Translations under genes and position numbers: made by a program
Source: Polaromonas sp.
GTDB lineage: Bacteria; Pseudomonadota; Gammaproteobacteria; Burkholderiales; Burkholderiaceae_C
Direction: 5' to 3'
Assembly (NCBI GenBank): GCA_013298815.1
Contig: JAAFJF010000020.1
Coordinates: 1-50,660, forward strand
DNA length: 50,660 nt
Notes under the pieces: model-generated
What the model saw: only the letters and a program-made list of their open reading frames with translations
Told to the model about the DNA's origin: nothing
The model's database searches: none
Shown: positions 24,699-32,614 of the stretch, piece after piece
Layout: each line of letters starts with the position of its first letter
Numbering within the stretch: the first letter of the stretch is position 1

Positions 24699-25012
24699 AC
24701 ACCATGACACAAACCCACGAAACAAGAAGCCTCCTGACGGTGGTGACAGAAGCTGCAATAGAGACCTCCCTTTTGCGAGACCTAGACAAACTAGGCGTCG
24801 GCGGCTATACCGTGACTGATGCGCGTGGCCGTGGTAGCCGTGGTGTACGCGATGCCGCATGGAAGGAAGCTGCCAACATTCGCATTGAGGTGATTTGTAG
24901 CCGCACTATGGCTGAAACCATCCTCCAGCACCTACAAACCCACTACTACGCCAACTACGCTATGGTGTCTTTCATACGGGATGTTGAGGTTTTACGGCCT
25001 GAGAAATTTTGA
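24695..25012 (+). CDS. PII-like regulator of the SbtB type
   Basis: This PII-fold protein has about 105 residues, and its gene overlaps the SbtA-like gene by ATGA. A beta-alpha-beta start (LLTVVTEAAIETSLLRDLDKLGVGGYTVTDARGRGSRG) leads into a T-loop (GVRDAAWKEAANIRIEVICS). SbtB proteins bind adenine nucleotides, including cAMP, and gate SbtA at the membrane. The C-terminal cysteine R-loop seen in many cyanobacterial SbtB proteins is missing. A second ATG at 24704 has AGGA upstream and could be the start. Confidence 0.87.
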   Translation: MNTMTQTHETRSLLTVVTEAAIETSLLRDLDKLGVGGYTVTDARGRGSRGVRDAAWKEAANIRIEVICSRTMAETILQHLQTHYYANYAMVSFIRDVEVLRPEKF

Positions 25013-25028
25013 TTTTTAAGCGTGTTTT

Positions 25029-25703
25029 TTAGGCATAAGTCACCCAATCCGGCAAATCCTCCAAATGCGGTAGCGTGTTGTACGTCACCAGCATGTGGCG
25101 TTTGGGAGTGAAGGCGATTTCGGTGATGGAGCAGTTGCGGATGCGCAGGTTTAACTCGATGGTGGTTTCTGGTGTTGTGCCTAGGATGTGGCCGACGGCT
25201 GTTGAGATCGGGCCGCCGCTAGAGACGATGAGGACATTGCCAGAAGTTTTTTCCGAATGGTTTTTACGCACATGGTCAAGCGCGCTAACCACACCTTGCT
25301 GAAAATCGACATAGCTGGGCATGCCCACGGGGCTGACAACACCGTTCATCCATTGCGTCAAACCGTCTTTGAGTAATCGAAAATGATGTCGGTACATCTC
25401 TGGCGTATCGGGCTTTTCTAGTTTGACGGGGTGAATCGCGCCTATCACCGCCTCGCTGTCATATTCGTTCAAACCCGGCCATTGCAGCGGCTCATGCGCA
25501 AAGCCAGCGCCTTTAGCAATACTTTGCCAAGTTTGCATGTGGCGGCGCAGTGTGCCGGTGATGACGGCATCAAACTGCATGTTTTTTTGTTTGAAATACG
25601 CACCCAAGCGTTCAGCCTGTTTGTGACCCAGCTCGCTCAAGTTGTCGTAATCAGCTGCGCCAAACGAAGCCTGGCCGTGGCGTACTAAATAGAGATTTCC
25701 CAT
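25029..25703 (-). CDS. Histidine phosphatase superfamily protein (phosphoglycerate mutase-like)
   Basis: This 224-residue protein opens with LYLVRHGQASFG (catalytic RHG) and includes LSELGHKQAERLG, an arginine at about 55 (GTLRRHMQT) and VSSGGPIS late in the chain, where a second histidine is replaced in this subfamily. The substrate (sugar phosphate, nucleotide or cofactor precursor) is unknown. It is the last gene of the aminotransferase-phzF-VOC-DAGK run. Only 16 bp separate it from the convergent SbtB gene, so there is no room for a classic terminator. Confidence 0.88.
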   Translation of the reverse strand: MGNLYLVRHGQASFGAADYDNLSELGHKQAERLGAYFKQKNMQFDAVITGTLRRHMQTWQSIAKGAGFAHEPLQWPGLNEYDSEAVIGAIHPVKLEKPDTPEMYRHHFRLLKDGLTQWMNGVVSPVGMPSYVDFQQGVVSALDHVRKNHSEKTSGNVLIVSSGGPISTAVGHILGTTPETTIELNLRIRNCSITEIAFTPKRHMLVTYNTLPHLEDLPDWVTYA

Positions 25704-25727
25704 GTAGACATTGTCAACGCCTCTGCT

Positions 25728-26651
25728 TTAATTATTAGTCGCAGCCACGACAGCCAGTTGCCCCACTTGGACGCTAACGGTGATGCGCCTGCTCGGCCCT
25801 AAATACTCGCCATCTGCAGCGATGGGCGCGGGTGTGGCGGCCTCAATCTGCATGGTTTGGAACGGTTGGGTGCGCACTTTAGGGTGGCTCAAGTGCCTGC
25901 CAACCAACAAGCGGGGTAACAACAGCAAGGTTTGCAACAAGCTCACATCGCCTGCCAGCAGCAAATTCAGCCGCCCATCGTCAATCCGTGCATGAGGCAC
26001 AGCTGGCATACCAGCGCCAAAAGTACGGGTATTGAGCGTGGAGGCAAACAGCGCACGACCCGAATGAACGTGCTCACCATCAACGCTGACGTCCATGCGC
26101 CAGGTACGAAAATTCACCAACTCGCGCACCGTCGCCAGCAAATAGCGCGGCAAACCGCGTAGCCACTTGGGACCGTTGATGGCACGCAGCCCCACAGATG
26201 AGTCAAAACCTGTGGTCAAGCTGGAAATGAAAGGCACGCTACATACTTTTGGATGACCACTTTCATCGACCTCAAATTCGGCCAAACCGATGTCAACGTT
26301 TGTCGCAACGCCGTTCAAACCATGCGCCATTGCTTTTTCCCAGCTCAAGCCATATAGCCCCAGCGCCCGCGCTGTGTCGTTGCCGCTGCCAAAAGGGACG
26401 AGAGCGGCAATATGATGCCCTTTTAGCAAACTAGGCAGCATTTGGTTCAAAGTGCCATCACCACCCACAACGACGACACGACTGGCTTGCGGCAACGCGT
26501 CCACCAATAAACGCGCATTCACCACGGAATCTGGCATCTCCAAAGCAATCTGTGGTGAATTTTTTTTAAGCCACATCCGCATAGGCTCGGCTACTGCAGC
26601 CGCTTTACCGCCAGCGGCATGTGGGTTGAGCAGGACAATCGTTTTTGTCAT
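25728..26651 (-). CDS. Diacylglycerol kinase-family lipid kinase
   Basis: This 307-residue protein of the DagK/YegS type starts TKTIVLLNPHAAGGKA and has the nucleotide site VVVVGGDGTLNQM and FGSGNDTARALG. ADGEYLG in the C-terminal half is the lipid-domain motif. It phosphorylates a lipid (diacylglycerol, sphingosine-like or phosphatidylglycerol-type) at the inner membrane; the true substrate is unclear. It lies 11 bp after the VOC gene and 24 bp before the phosphatase gene. Confidence 0.9.
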   Translation of the reverse strand: MTKTIVLLNPHAAGGKAAAVAEPMRMWLKKNSPQIALEMPDSVVNARLLVDALPQASRVVVVGGDGTLNQMLPSLLKGHHIAALVPFGSGNDTARALGLYGLSWEKAMAHGLNGVATNVDIGLAEFEVDESGHPKVCSVPFISSLTTGFDSSVGLRAINGPKWLRGLPRYLLATVRELVNFRTWRMDVSVDGEHVHSGRALFASTLNTRTFGAGMPAVPHARIDDGRLNLLLAGDVSLLQTLLLLPRLLVGRHLSHPKVRTQPFQTMQIEAATPAPIAADGEYLGPSRRITVSVQVGQLAVVAATNN

Positions 26652-26662
26652 GCTGGCAAGGG

Positions 26663-27433
26663 TTAAATGCCGTGGCTTTGCAGCTCTACCAGGCCTTTGG
26701 GTGTTTTCAGGGTGACGGTGATATTGGCATCACCCGCAGACACAGTGACGCCCGTCAACCCAATCACGTCATACGCGGCTTGGAGTTTTTCAGGCGTGGG
26801 CGAGGTCACTGCGACGCTTTGCAACGACACGCCTGAGCGCGGCAAGGTGTTTCTGGGGTGCAGGCGCAGTGGTTCTTCAGCACCTGATTTGCCCCATTGA
26901 ATCAAACTGGGCAATGCGCCGTTGAACAAACGCTGGCCATCGTCGCGCACGGTGATTTTCCACTCCAAGCGGCCTTTGCGAGTGGGACGACTGGCTTCTA
27001 CGGCTGCGCCACGGTCTATGCCAATTGCTTTTAAGGCAGTACGACCAGCTTGGATATCGTCTGTATTGGCTACAAAATGCACCAAGCGTGGCTCTTTGGC
27101 GACGGCGGCTTGCAGCGCTGAGTCATCCATATCGAACCAACGGCTCTTTTGAGCCTCATTTTTACCCTTATTTTGACTCTTATTTTGACCATTAGCCGGC
27201 GTATTTATTGCCTGAGCAGCTATTTTTTTGATAGCAATAATCTCAAAATAAGCGAGTGGAAAGTTGGGTGTGGCAATCTTAAAAATGCGGTTATGCGTGC
27301 CAAACTGCGGGTGGTCGCCACCAGGCTGGGGGGTGATGCCCAACGTCGCCTCGCACCACGCAACGCCTTGTTCCAGCGTGTGTGCAAAGACGACGATGTG
27401 ATCTATTTGTGCTTTTAATGTACTTGTGTTCAT
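26663..27433 (-). CDS. Glyoxalase-like (VOC) domain protein
   Basis: This 256-residue protein of the Glyoxalase_3 type starts IDHIVVFAHTLEQGVAWCEATLGITPQPGGDHPQFGTHNRIF, the recognisable first half of the family. Residues 65-84 are encoded by repeat copy G, followed by a low-complexity run rich in K, N and Q (KSQNKGKNEAQKS) before the fold resumes at RWFDMDD. The insertion keeps the frame. The substrate is unknown. Its ATG overlaps the phzF TGA (ATGA), so the two are translationally coupled. Confidence 0.87.
   Translation of the reverse strand: MNTSTLKAQIDHIVVFAHTLEQGVAWCEATLGITPQPGGDHPQFGTHNRIFKIATPNFPLAYFEIIAIKKIAAQAINTPANGQNKSQNKGKNEAQKSRWFDMDDSALQAAVAKEPRLVHFVANTDDIQAGRTALKAIGIDRGAAVEASRPTRKGRLEWKITVRDDGQRLFNGALPSLIQWGKSGAEEPLRLHPRNTLPRSGVSLQSVAVTSPTPEKLQAAYDVIGLTGVTVSAGDANITVTLKTPKGLVELQSHGI
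27182..27240 (-). repeat. 59-bp dispersed element, copy G (inside VOC gene)
   Basis: The core GCAGCTATT with GCCGGCGTATTTATTGCC is intact; the promoter-proximal end is shifted. It is sense to the gene and encodes IIAIKKIAAQAINTPANGQN. Directly after it the unit TTATTTTGAC is repeated, which gives the low-complexity linker. Confidence 0.88.
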
Positions 27434-28449
27434 AGCTTAACCATACCATCGATACACGTGACCACAGCGCCACCCACCCAAATTTGTCCACTGGCGTCGC
27501 GTTCGATATTGACGCGGCCTGCGCGGTCTAGGCACATGCCTTGGGATGCCGTGTAGCTTTCGGGCAAATAGCCGTCTTCTATCAACCACTGCGCAAGACT
27601 AGCGTTCAGACTGCCGGTGACGGGGTCTTCGCAGGATTGCATGAAGGCGCGGACTTCGATATCAGCCGTTTCAGCTTCTGCATGTGCCTCAAAAGAAGCT
27701 GCCTGTGCGGCAAAAGCACGTGCTTCACGGCTTGATTTTGCTATTAATTGCGTAGCTGGTAAGGCAGCATATACACCGGCTACGCCCACATCTAACCTTA
27801 AATTTTTCAAGGTGATGTAATTGGGTGTGATTTGCAAAACCGTGTCCGTGCTGTCAAGTAGCAAACCCAACCACTGCGCCCCGTTGTCTAAAAACTGCGC
27901 CGCAATGATCTGCTGCGAGCTGATGCCCAGTGCACCGGCCACTTGCGCTAATTTGCTAGCACTGAGTGCGCTGCGTTTAAGCGCGGGCGCTGCAAAAGCT
28001 AAGGTCGATACGTTTTGCCGAATCTGCACCAAGCCGACGGCAGATTCTTGAACAACCAAACCCTGCATTTTCGGCTTGCCGCCCGCCTCTAGCCAAGCGT
28101 GGCAAGTGCCCAGTGTGGGATGACCAGCGAAGGGCAACTCACTGTCTGGGGTGAAAATGCGAACGCGGTAGTCTGCCTCTGCGTGGGTGGGTGGCAGCAA
28201 AAACGTGGTTTCGGACAGATTCGTCCAGCGCGCAAACGCCGCCATCTCAGCATCGCTCAGCTCCGCGCCATCCAGTACGACGGCCAGTGGGTTGCCTAGA
28301 TACGGCGTGGCTGTAAAAACGTCAACTTGCTTGAAAGCGCGGTTTTTCAGGTAAGGATTGCCGCCCGCTCGCCCTGAGCCTGTCGAAGGGTTCTTCAAGA
28401 CTTCGACAGGCTCAGTCCGAACGGTATTTTTTGAATCTATAACAATCAC
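27430..28449 (-). CDS. PhzF family isomerase/epimerase
   Basis: This protein of about 339 residues is a diaminopimelate-epimerase-fold enzyme. The conserved start FKQVDVFTATPYLGNPLAVVLDG (from about 40) and FAGHPTLGTCHAWL are family marks, with the catalytic glutamate in NLSETTFLLPP. Two repeats have been built in. The N-terminal 35 or so residues (VRTEPVEVLKNPSTGSGR) come from the 60-bp palindrome, and residues 219-238 from repeat copy H. The GTG at 28449 overlaps the aminotransferase stop (GTGA), which supports translation through the repeat. The reaction is unknown. Confidence 0.87.
   Translation of the reverse strand: MIVIDSKNTVRTEPVEVLKNPSTGSGRAGGNPYLKNRAFKQVDVFTATPYLGNPLAVVLDGAELSDAEMAAFARWTNLSETTFLLPPTHAEADYRVRIFTPDSELPFAGHPTLGTCHAWLEAGGKPKMQGLVVQESAVGLVQIRQNVSTLAFAAPALKRSALSASKLAQVAGALGISSQQIIAAQFLDNGAQWLGLLLDSTDTVLQITPNYITLKNLRLDVGVAGVYAALPATQLIAKSSREARAFAAQAASFEAHAEAETADIEVRAFMQSCEDPVTGSLNASLAQWLIEDGYLPESYTASQGMCLDRAGRVNIERDASGQIWVGGAVVTCIDGMVKL
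27735..27793 (+). repeat. 59-bp dispersed element, copy H (inside phzF-like gene)
   Basis: This copy begins ATTTTGCTATTAATT. It is antisense to the gene and uses the same frame as copies D and J, encoding GVAGVYAALPATQLIAKSS. The right end has drifted. Confidence 0.9.
28365..28424. repeat. 60-bp palindromic repeat, copy 4 (forms the PhzF N-terminus)
   Basis: This copy runs CCGCTCGCCCTGAGCCTGTC ... GACAGGCTCAGTCCGAACGG, again exactly 60 bp, with a near-perfect inner stem. It lies inside the phzF-like reading frame, between the GTG start and the conserved start of the enzyme. Confidence 0.93.
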
Positions 28450-29660
28450 ACCATGTTTTCGCGGATAGCCTCCGCCAGCGCTTTGATACCAATGTTGATT
28501 TGATCGACCGATGCCGTCACAAAACTCAAACGCAGCGTGCGCGGGTCAGCATTGTCTGCATAAAAAGGCGAACCTGGCACGAAAGCGACGTTTTTATCAA
28601 CCGCTTTTGGCAACAGCGCCACAGCGCTCATGCCAGCAGGCAAACGCGCCCACAAGAACATGCCGCCATCGGGTGAGTTCCAAGTCACGCTTTTGTCTGG
28701 GTTACCAGGTGTCACCGGCATTTCGCGCGCCAACGCCGTCAACATCGCATCGCGTTGCGATTTGTAGAGCTTGCGAATCATCGGCACGTGTTTGTCCAAA
28801 AAGTCGCCCTGCATCACTTCGGATGCAATGCGTTGGTTAAAACTTGGCGTGTGCAAATCAGCCGCTTGCTTAGCTTGCAAAATTTTGGGGTACAAAGCCT
28901 TTGGCAGCACCATGAAGCCCAAGCGCAAACCAGGGGCTAGCACTTTGCTGAACGAGCCTAGGTAAACGCAGCCATCAGGGTTGCGCGCGGTTAACGGTAG
29001 CGGTGGGTGTTCGTCAAACCACAACTCGCCATAAGGGTTGTCTTCAATGATGGGCAAACCGATTTCAGCAGCAGCGGCGCTGAGTTGCGCGCGGCGTGCT
29101 TCGGTCATGGAGCGGCCAGTCGGGTTTTGGAAATTAGGTAGCACATATAAAAAGCGGGCGTCCTTTGCCTTAGCCTTCAAGTCGGCAATATCAATGCCTT
29201 CTTCGTCACTTGCCACAGAGACCACATCAGGCTCCATCGGCGTGAAGGCTTGCAACGCGCCTAAATAGGTTGGCGTTTCAACGATGATTTTGCTGCCTTC
29301 GTCGATCAAAATCTTAGCCAACAAATCTAGACCTTGCTGTGAACCGGTGGTGATCAAAATTTGGTCAGGGTCAACGGCCCAAGGCAAACCAGCGGCCACT
29401 TGCGCACGCAAGGGCGCAAAACCTTCGCTAGCGGCGTATTGCAATGCCGCTTTGCCCTCTTCACCCAAAACCTTGGCACAAGCAGTGGCAAATTCAGTGA
29501 TTGGGAAGGTCAAAGGCGATGGCAAACCGCCAGCGAAGCTGATGATGCCGGGCTTGTCCGTCACCTTCAGGATTTCGCGAATCACTGAAGGGTTCATTTT
29601 TTCGGCACGTTTGGCCTGTTTCCACTGCATCGTCGTGTGCATCGTTGTATTCATGCTCAT
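28446..29660 (-). CDS. PLP-dependent aminotransferase, class I/II (2-aminoadipate/LysN-like)
   Basis: This 404-residue cytosolic transaminase shows ISFAGGLPSPLTFP near the N-terminus, a substrate/PLP region LPNFQNPTGRSM, VIIEDNPYGEL-like IIEDNPYGEL, and the Schiff-base lysine in YLGSFSKVLAPGLRLGF. The subgroup includes alpha-aminoadipate and aromatic/branched-chain aminotransferases, so the amino acid used is not fixed. AGGAA lies 6 bp before the ATG. It heads the run aminotransferase-phzF-VOC-DAGK-phosphatase, all with tiny gaps or overlaps. Confidence 0.92.
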   Translation of the reverse strand: MSMNTTMHTTMQWKQAKRAEKMNPSVIREILKVTDKPGIISFAGGLPSPLTFPITEFATACAKVLGEEGKAALQYAASEGFAPLRAQVAAGLPWAVDPDQILITTGSQQGLDLLAKILIDEGSKIIVETPTYLGALQAFTPMEPDVVSVASDEEGIDIADLKAKAKDARFLYVLPNFQNPTGRSMTEARRAQLSAAAAEIGLPIIEDNPYGELWFDEHPPLPLTARNPDGCVYLGSFSKVLAPGLRLGFMVLPKALYPKILQAKQAADLHTPSFNQRIASEVMQGDFLDKHVPMIRKLYKSQRDAMLTALAREMPVTPGNPDKSVTWNSPDGGMFLWARLPAGMSAVALLPKAVDKNVAFVPGSPFYADNADPRTLRLSFVTASVDQINIGIKALAEAIRENMV

Positions 29661-29696
29661 GATATTTCCTAGTTCTTTTGTAAATTGGATTTTAAA

Positions 29697-30332
29697 TCAC
29701 CCTTGAAACATGGGCAGCACAATGGGGTATAGCGAAGCTATCAGCATAACCGCCATCGTGACATTGAAAATTTTCAGATTTTTAGGGTCTTGCAAAAACC
29801 GCCGCATCGCGCTGCCAAACCAGCCCCAGCAAGCAACAAGCGGCAGGTTGATTGCCCCAAAAACCAGCACCACCAGCAGCACTTGGCTGAGTTTTGAGCC
29901 AAACTCTGCATCAGTGGCAGCGGACGCATAGGTCGTGATAGCGCTTATCGCCATGAACCACGCCTTAGGATTCACCCACTGAAACGCTGTGGCAGCCCAA
30001 AAACCCATAGGTTTCGCCGCTTTACCCTCGCCTGAATTCGAGGAAGGTGGCCCAGAATTAGCAATTTTCCAAGCCAACCACAGCAAATACGCCGTCCCGC
30101 CATAACGCAAAACCGTCTCTAACTGCGGAAACACGGTAAACATGGTCTGCAGCCCCATGCCTACGCAAAAAATCATGAAGCAAAACCCCAGCGTGATACC
30201 CATCAAGTGCGGGATGGAACGTTTCATGCCGAAATTGACGCCAGAGGTCAAAATCATCAAGTTATTCGGCCCCGGCGTGCCAGATGAGACTGCGGCGAAG
30301 ACGGACAGGGCGAGTAATTGGTCGGTTGTCAT
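29697..30332 (-). CDS. LysE family translocator
   Basis: This 211-residue inner-membrane protein with about six hydrophobic segments starts MTTDQLLALSVFAAVSSGTPGPNNL. TPGPNN is the LysE/RhtB signature and NPKAWFMA is the second conserved motif. The family exports amino acids or related small amines. A GGAG lies upstream of the ATG. It sits between the aminotransferase gene and a cupin gene on the same strand. Confidence 0.92.
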   Translation of the reverse strand: MTTDQLLALSVFAAVSSGTPGPNNLMILTSGVNFGMKRSIPHLMGITLGFCFMIFCVGMGLQTMFTVFPQLETVLRYGGTAYLLWLAWKIANSGPPSSNSGEGKAAKPMGFWAATAFQWVNPKAWFMAISAITTYASAATDAEFGSKLSQVLLVVLVFGAINLPLVACWGWFGSAMRRFLQDPKNLKIFNVTMAVMLIASLYPIVLPMFQG

Positions 30333-30348
30333 TTTTTAGTCTCCATAG

Positions 30349-30684
30349 CTACTCTCCACCTTCTGGTCCATAAAACACCACCCAAGTCACAAAATCATCA
30401 CTGAAATTTTCGAACCGATGCTCAACCCCGGCGGCCACAAAAAAAACATCGCCCGCAGCAGCGTCAAACTTTTGACCATTGATATCAATTTGCCCAGTAC
30501 CGCTATGGATGAAATACAACTCGTCCAGCTTGTGCGGTTGCTGCAGATCAATCCCTTTAGGTGCATAAACCTCCACGCTCATAGACCCACCCGCCATCAT
30601 GGTGGCAAATGGTGCGCCTTGCGGGTAGGTGGCTGTGGGCGCGGCTGGCAAGCGCTTCAGGGCTTGGGAAATGGAGGCTTTCAT
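30349..30684 (-). CDS. Small cupin-domain protein
   Basis: This 111-residue single-domain cupin contains DELYFIHSGTGQIDINGQKFDAAAGDVFFVAAGVEHRFENFSDD, the two cupin motifs, with metal-ligand candidates E and H in DELYFIHSG and H in GVEHRF. Function is unknown. It lies 8 bp after the next cupin gene. Confidence 0.88.
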   Translation of the reverse strand: MKASISQALKRLPAAPTATYPQGAPFATMMAGGSMSVEVYAPKGIDLQQPHKLDELYFIHSGTGQIDINGQKFDAAAGDVFFVAAGVEHRFENFSDDFVTWVVFYGPEGGE

Positions 30685-30692
30685 AAATACTT

Positions 30693-31022
30693 TTAATCCA
30701 CAATAAATAGCTTCGCCCCCAACGGCGCTGTTGAGCGATGCGGTTCTGCGTTGTCGGCGACTTGGTAGCTCATGCCTGCTTTTAGCGTAAAAGTTCGGCC
30801 ATCTTCAAGTTCTGTGTGCAACTCACCCTGTAGACACAGCAAAATATGACCTTTGACGCACCAGTGGTCAGACACATAACCTGCGGTGTATTCAACCATG
30901 CGGACGCGAACATCACCAAACTGCTGAGTGCGCCAAAAAGCTTTGCCAGCTTGGGCTGATTTTTCTACGGGTTCGACACTTGACCAATCGGTCGTTCCGA
31001 ACGGGATGTTTTGCCTATTCAT
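30693..31022 (-). CDS. DHCW-motif cupin protein
   Basis: This 109-residue cupin-fold protein has the motif SDHWCVKGHILLCLQGELHTELEDG, which defines the DHCW cupin subgroup. Function is unknown. Its ATG overlaps the TGA of the DJ-1-like gene (ATGA), so it is co-translated with it. Confidence 0.88.
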   Translation of the reverse strand: MNRQNIPFGTTDWSSVEPVEKSAQAGKAFWRTQQFGDVRVRMVEYTAGYVSDHWCVKGHILLCLQGELHTELEDGRTFTLKAGMSYQVADNAEPHRSTAPLGAKLFIVD

Positions 31023-31633
31023 ACACGAGCCCCTCCAATATGAGTAAGCGCTCGGTTTACATACTCGTCCTTTTCACCCACAGGTGCGAAATAGCGCAAA
31101 GCCTCGGTGGCTTGTTCTAAACCTCTTAAACGCAAAATCAACCAAGCAGATACATATTGTGCGGATAAACAACCGCCTGCTGTCGCGATATTGCCATTGG
31201 CATAAAACGCTTGGTTCAAGACATTAACGCCTGCGGCTTGAACCCATGGCTTGCTGGTGGTATCCGTGCAGGCGGGTGTTTTGCCAATCAACCCTAACTT
31301 CGCCATCAAAAATGTGCCCGAACACTGCGAAACGATGAGCTGCTTTTGCGAATCCAACTTGATTTGCCCCATGATGGATGCATCATTCCCCACTTCGCGT
31401 GTTTTCATGCCGCTGCCAATCAGCACGGCATCGGCTGAATTGGCTTCGTGCAGATCAATATGTGTATCAATCGTCAAACCGTTCATGGATGTCACGCGCG
31501 GCGTTGGACTGGCAATGCTGACGCGCCAATCAGTGTCACCCAACAATGAAATACGACTCAACATGCCGTAAGCAATCAAAGAATCTAGCTCGTTGAAGCC
31601 GTCAAAAGTCAAGATAGCGATGTGTTCTTTCAT
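31019..31633 (-). CDS. DJ-1/PfpI family protein
   Basis: This 204-residue class I glutamine-amidotransferase-like fold starts IAILTFDGFNELDSLIAYG. The nucleophile-elbow cysteine lies in VSQCSGTFLMAKLGL. An acidic residue near the start (E15 or D17) may pair with it. Members include isonitrile hydratases, chaperones and the sensor half of AraC regulators; no DNA-binding domain is present here. Overlaps of ATGA type tie it to the EamA transporter upstream and the cupin downstream. Confidence 0.88.
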   Translation of the reverse strand: MKEHIAILTFDGFNELDSLIAYGMLSRISLLGDTDWRVSIASPTPRVTSMNGLTIDTHIDLHEANSADAVLIGSGMKTREVGNDASIMGQIKLDSQKQLIVSQCSGTFLMAKLGLIGKTPACTDTTSKPWVQAAGVNVLNQAFYANGNIATAGGCLSAQYVSAWLILRLRGLEQATEALRYFAPVGEKDEYVNRALTHIGGARV

Positions 31634-32613
31634 AATTTCCTCGTTTCACCCACTGGCATCTTCTTCCCCACAAACACCGTCGCAATCACCGCCAAGCCAA
31701 AACCCAGCGTCATGGCATCAACTTTTTCACCTAAGAGCGGAATGGCGAACAGCAGGCTTAAAAACGGCTGGACTAGCTGCACTTGGCTGACGCGGACTGC
31801 GCCGCCCAGCGCCAAGCCGCGGTACCACGCAAAAAAACCCAGCCACATAGAGAAAACGGCAACGTAGGCAAATGCCCACCAACTGCTGGGGTGGATGGCG
31901 TCGAAGTTGGAGGGTAAATTCAGCCAAGTCATGGGCACTGTGATTGGCAAGGACAACACCAACACCCAGCAAATGACCCGCTCTGCGCCCAAAGACGGCG
32001 TTAAACGTGCGCCGCCTATGTAGCCAAACGAAGCGCTGAGCATAGCGAGCAGCAAGAAAACGTCTGCAGTGTGCAAGCTGAAGTGCCCCGAAGCATCCGC
32101 AGATCGCATCACCATAAAACCCAAGACAAGCATTGTTCCCAACACCGCGCATAGCCAAAAGCCGGCGCTGGGTTTTTGACGAAACCAAAGCGCAGCAATC
32201 ACGGCCGTGGTGAGTGGTAACAAGCCAGTAACGACTGCGCCGTGCGTGCTGGGCACGTATTGCAGCGCCAAAGACATAAAAAGCGGAAAGCCGACGACCA
32301 CGCCACAGGCGGTGAAAGCCAGCAAGCCCCACTCTGAAGCATTTGGCAGCTTCCAAGACATTTTTTGTCCTATTTTCTGACTAAAATCACGCTCTAGCCA
32401 GCGTTTATACTGCCTCAGCAGATATAAAATTGATAGCAATCCAGCTACAGCAGCACGACCAAAGGTGATGAACCAAGGGGTCAGCTGTGGGTCTGTAGCG
32501 GTGCCGACGGCGAGCTTAGTCATGGGCAGGGTGGCGGCAAACAGTGTCACGCCTAGCAGGCCTAGCCAAAGACCAGTTTTGACATTTTTCGCGGAAGTTT
32601 GGGCAGAGTTCAT
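31630..32613 (-). CDS. EamA/DMT family transporter
   Basis: This 327-residue protein has about ten membrane segments in two EamA halves (LWLGLLGVTLFAATLPMTKLAV and the later SMWLGFFAWYRGLALGGAVRVSQVQLVQPFLSLLFA). The family exports amino acids, nucleobases or other metabolites. Residues 58-77 come from repeat copy I and give a charged extension (LRQYKRWLERDF) after membrane helix 2. It follows a LysE-type gene by 1 bp and overlaps the DJ-1 gene. Confidence 0.9.
   Translation of the reverse strand: MNSAQTSAKNVKTGLWLGLLGVTLFAATLPMTKLAVGTATDPQLTPWFITFGRAAVAGLLSILYLLRQYKRWLERDFSQKIGQKMSWKLPNASEWGLLAFTACGVVVGFPLFMSLALQYVPSTHGAVVTGLLPLTTAVIAALWFRQKPSAGFWLCAVLGTMLVLGFMVMRSADASGHFSLHTADVFLLLAMLSASFGYIGGARLTPSLGAERVICWVLVLSLPITVPMTWLNLPSNFDAIHPSSWWAFAYVAVFSMWLGFFAWYRGLALGGAVRVSQVQLVQPFLSLLFAIPLLGEKVDAMTLGFGLAVIATVFVGKKMPVGETRKL
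32384..32442 (-). repeat. 59-bp dispersed element, copy I (inside EamA gene)
   Basis: This diverged copy (TATCTGCTGAGGCAGTATAA then ACGCTGGCTAGAGC) is sense to the gene, in a frame not used by the other sense copies. It encodes GLLSILYLLRQYKRWLERDF. Confidence 0.8.
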
Positions 32614-32614
32614 G

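Noticed and set aside
24695-25703. Terminator between SbtB-like and phosphatase genes
   Set aside because: The 16-bp convergent gap has no stem-loop; transcripts probably overlap.
28365-28424. DNA uptake sequence
   Set aside because: The repeat is a 60-bp palindrome, not a short 9-12-bp uptake word, and no uptake-dense pattern is seen.
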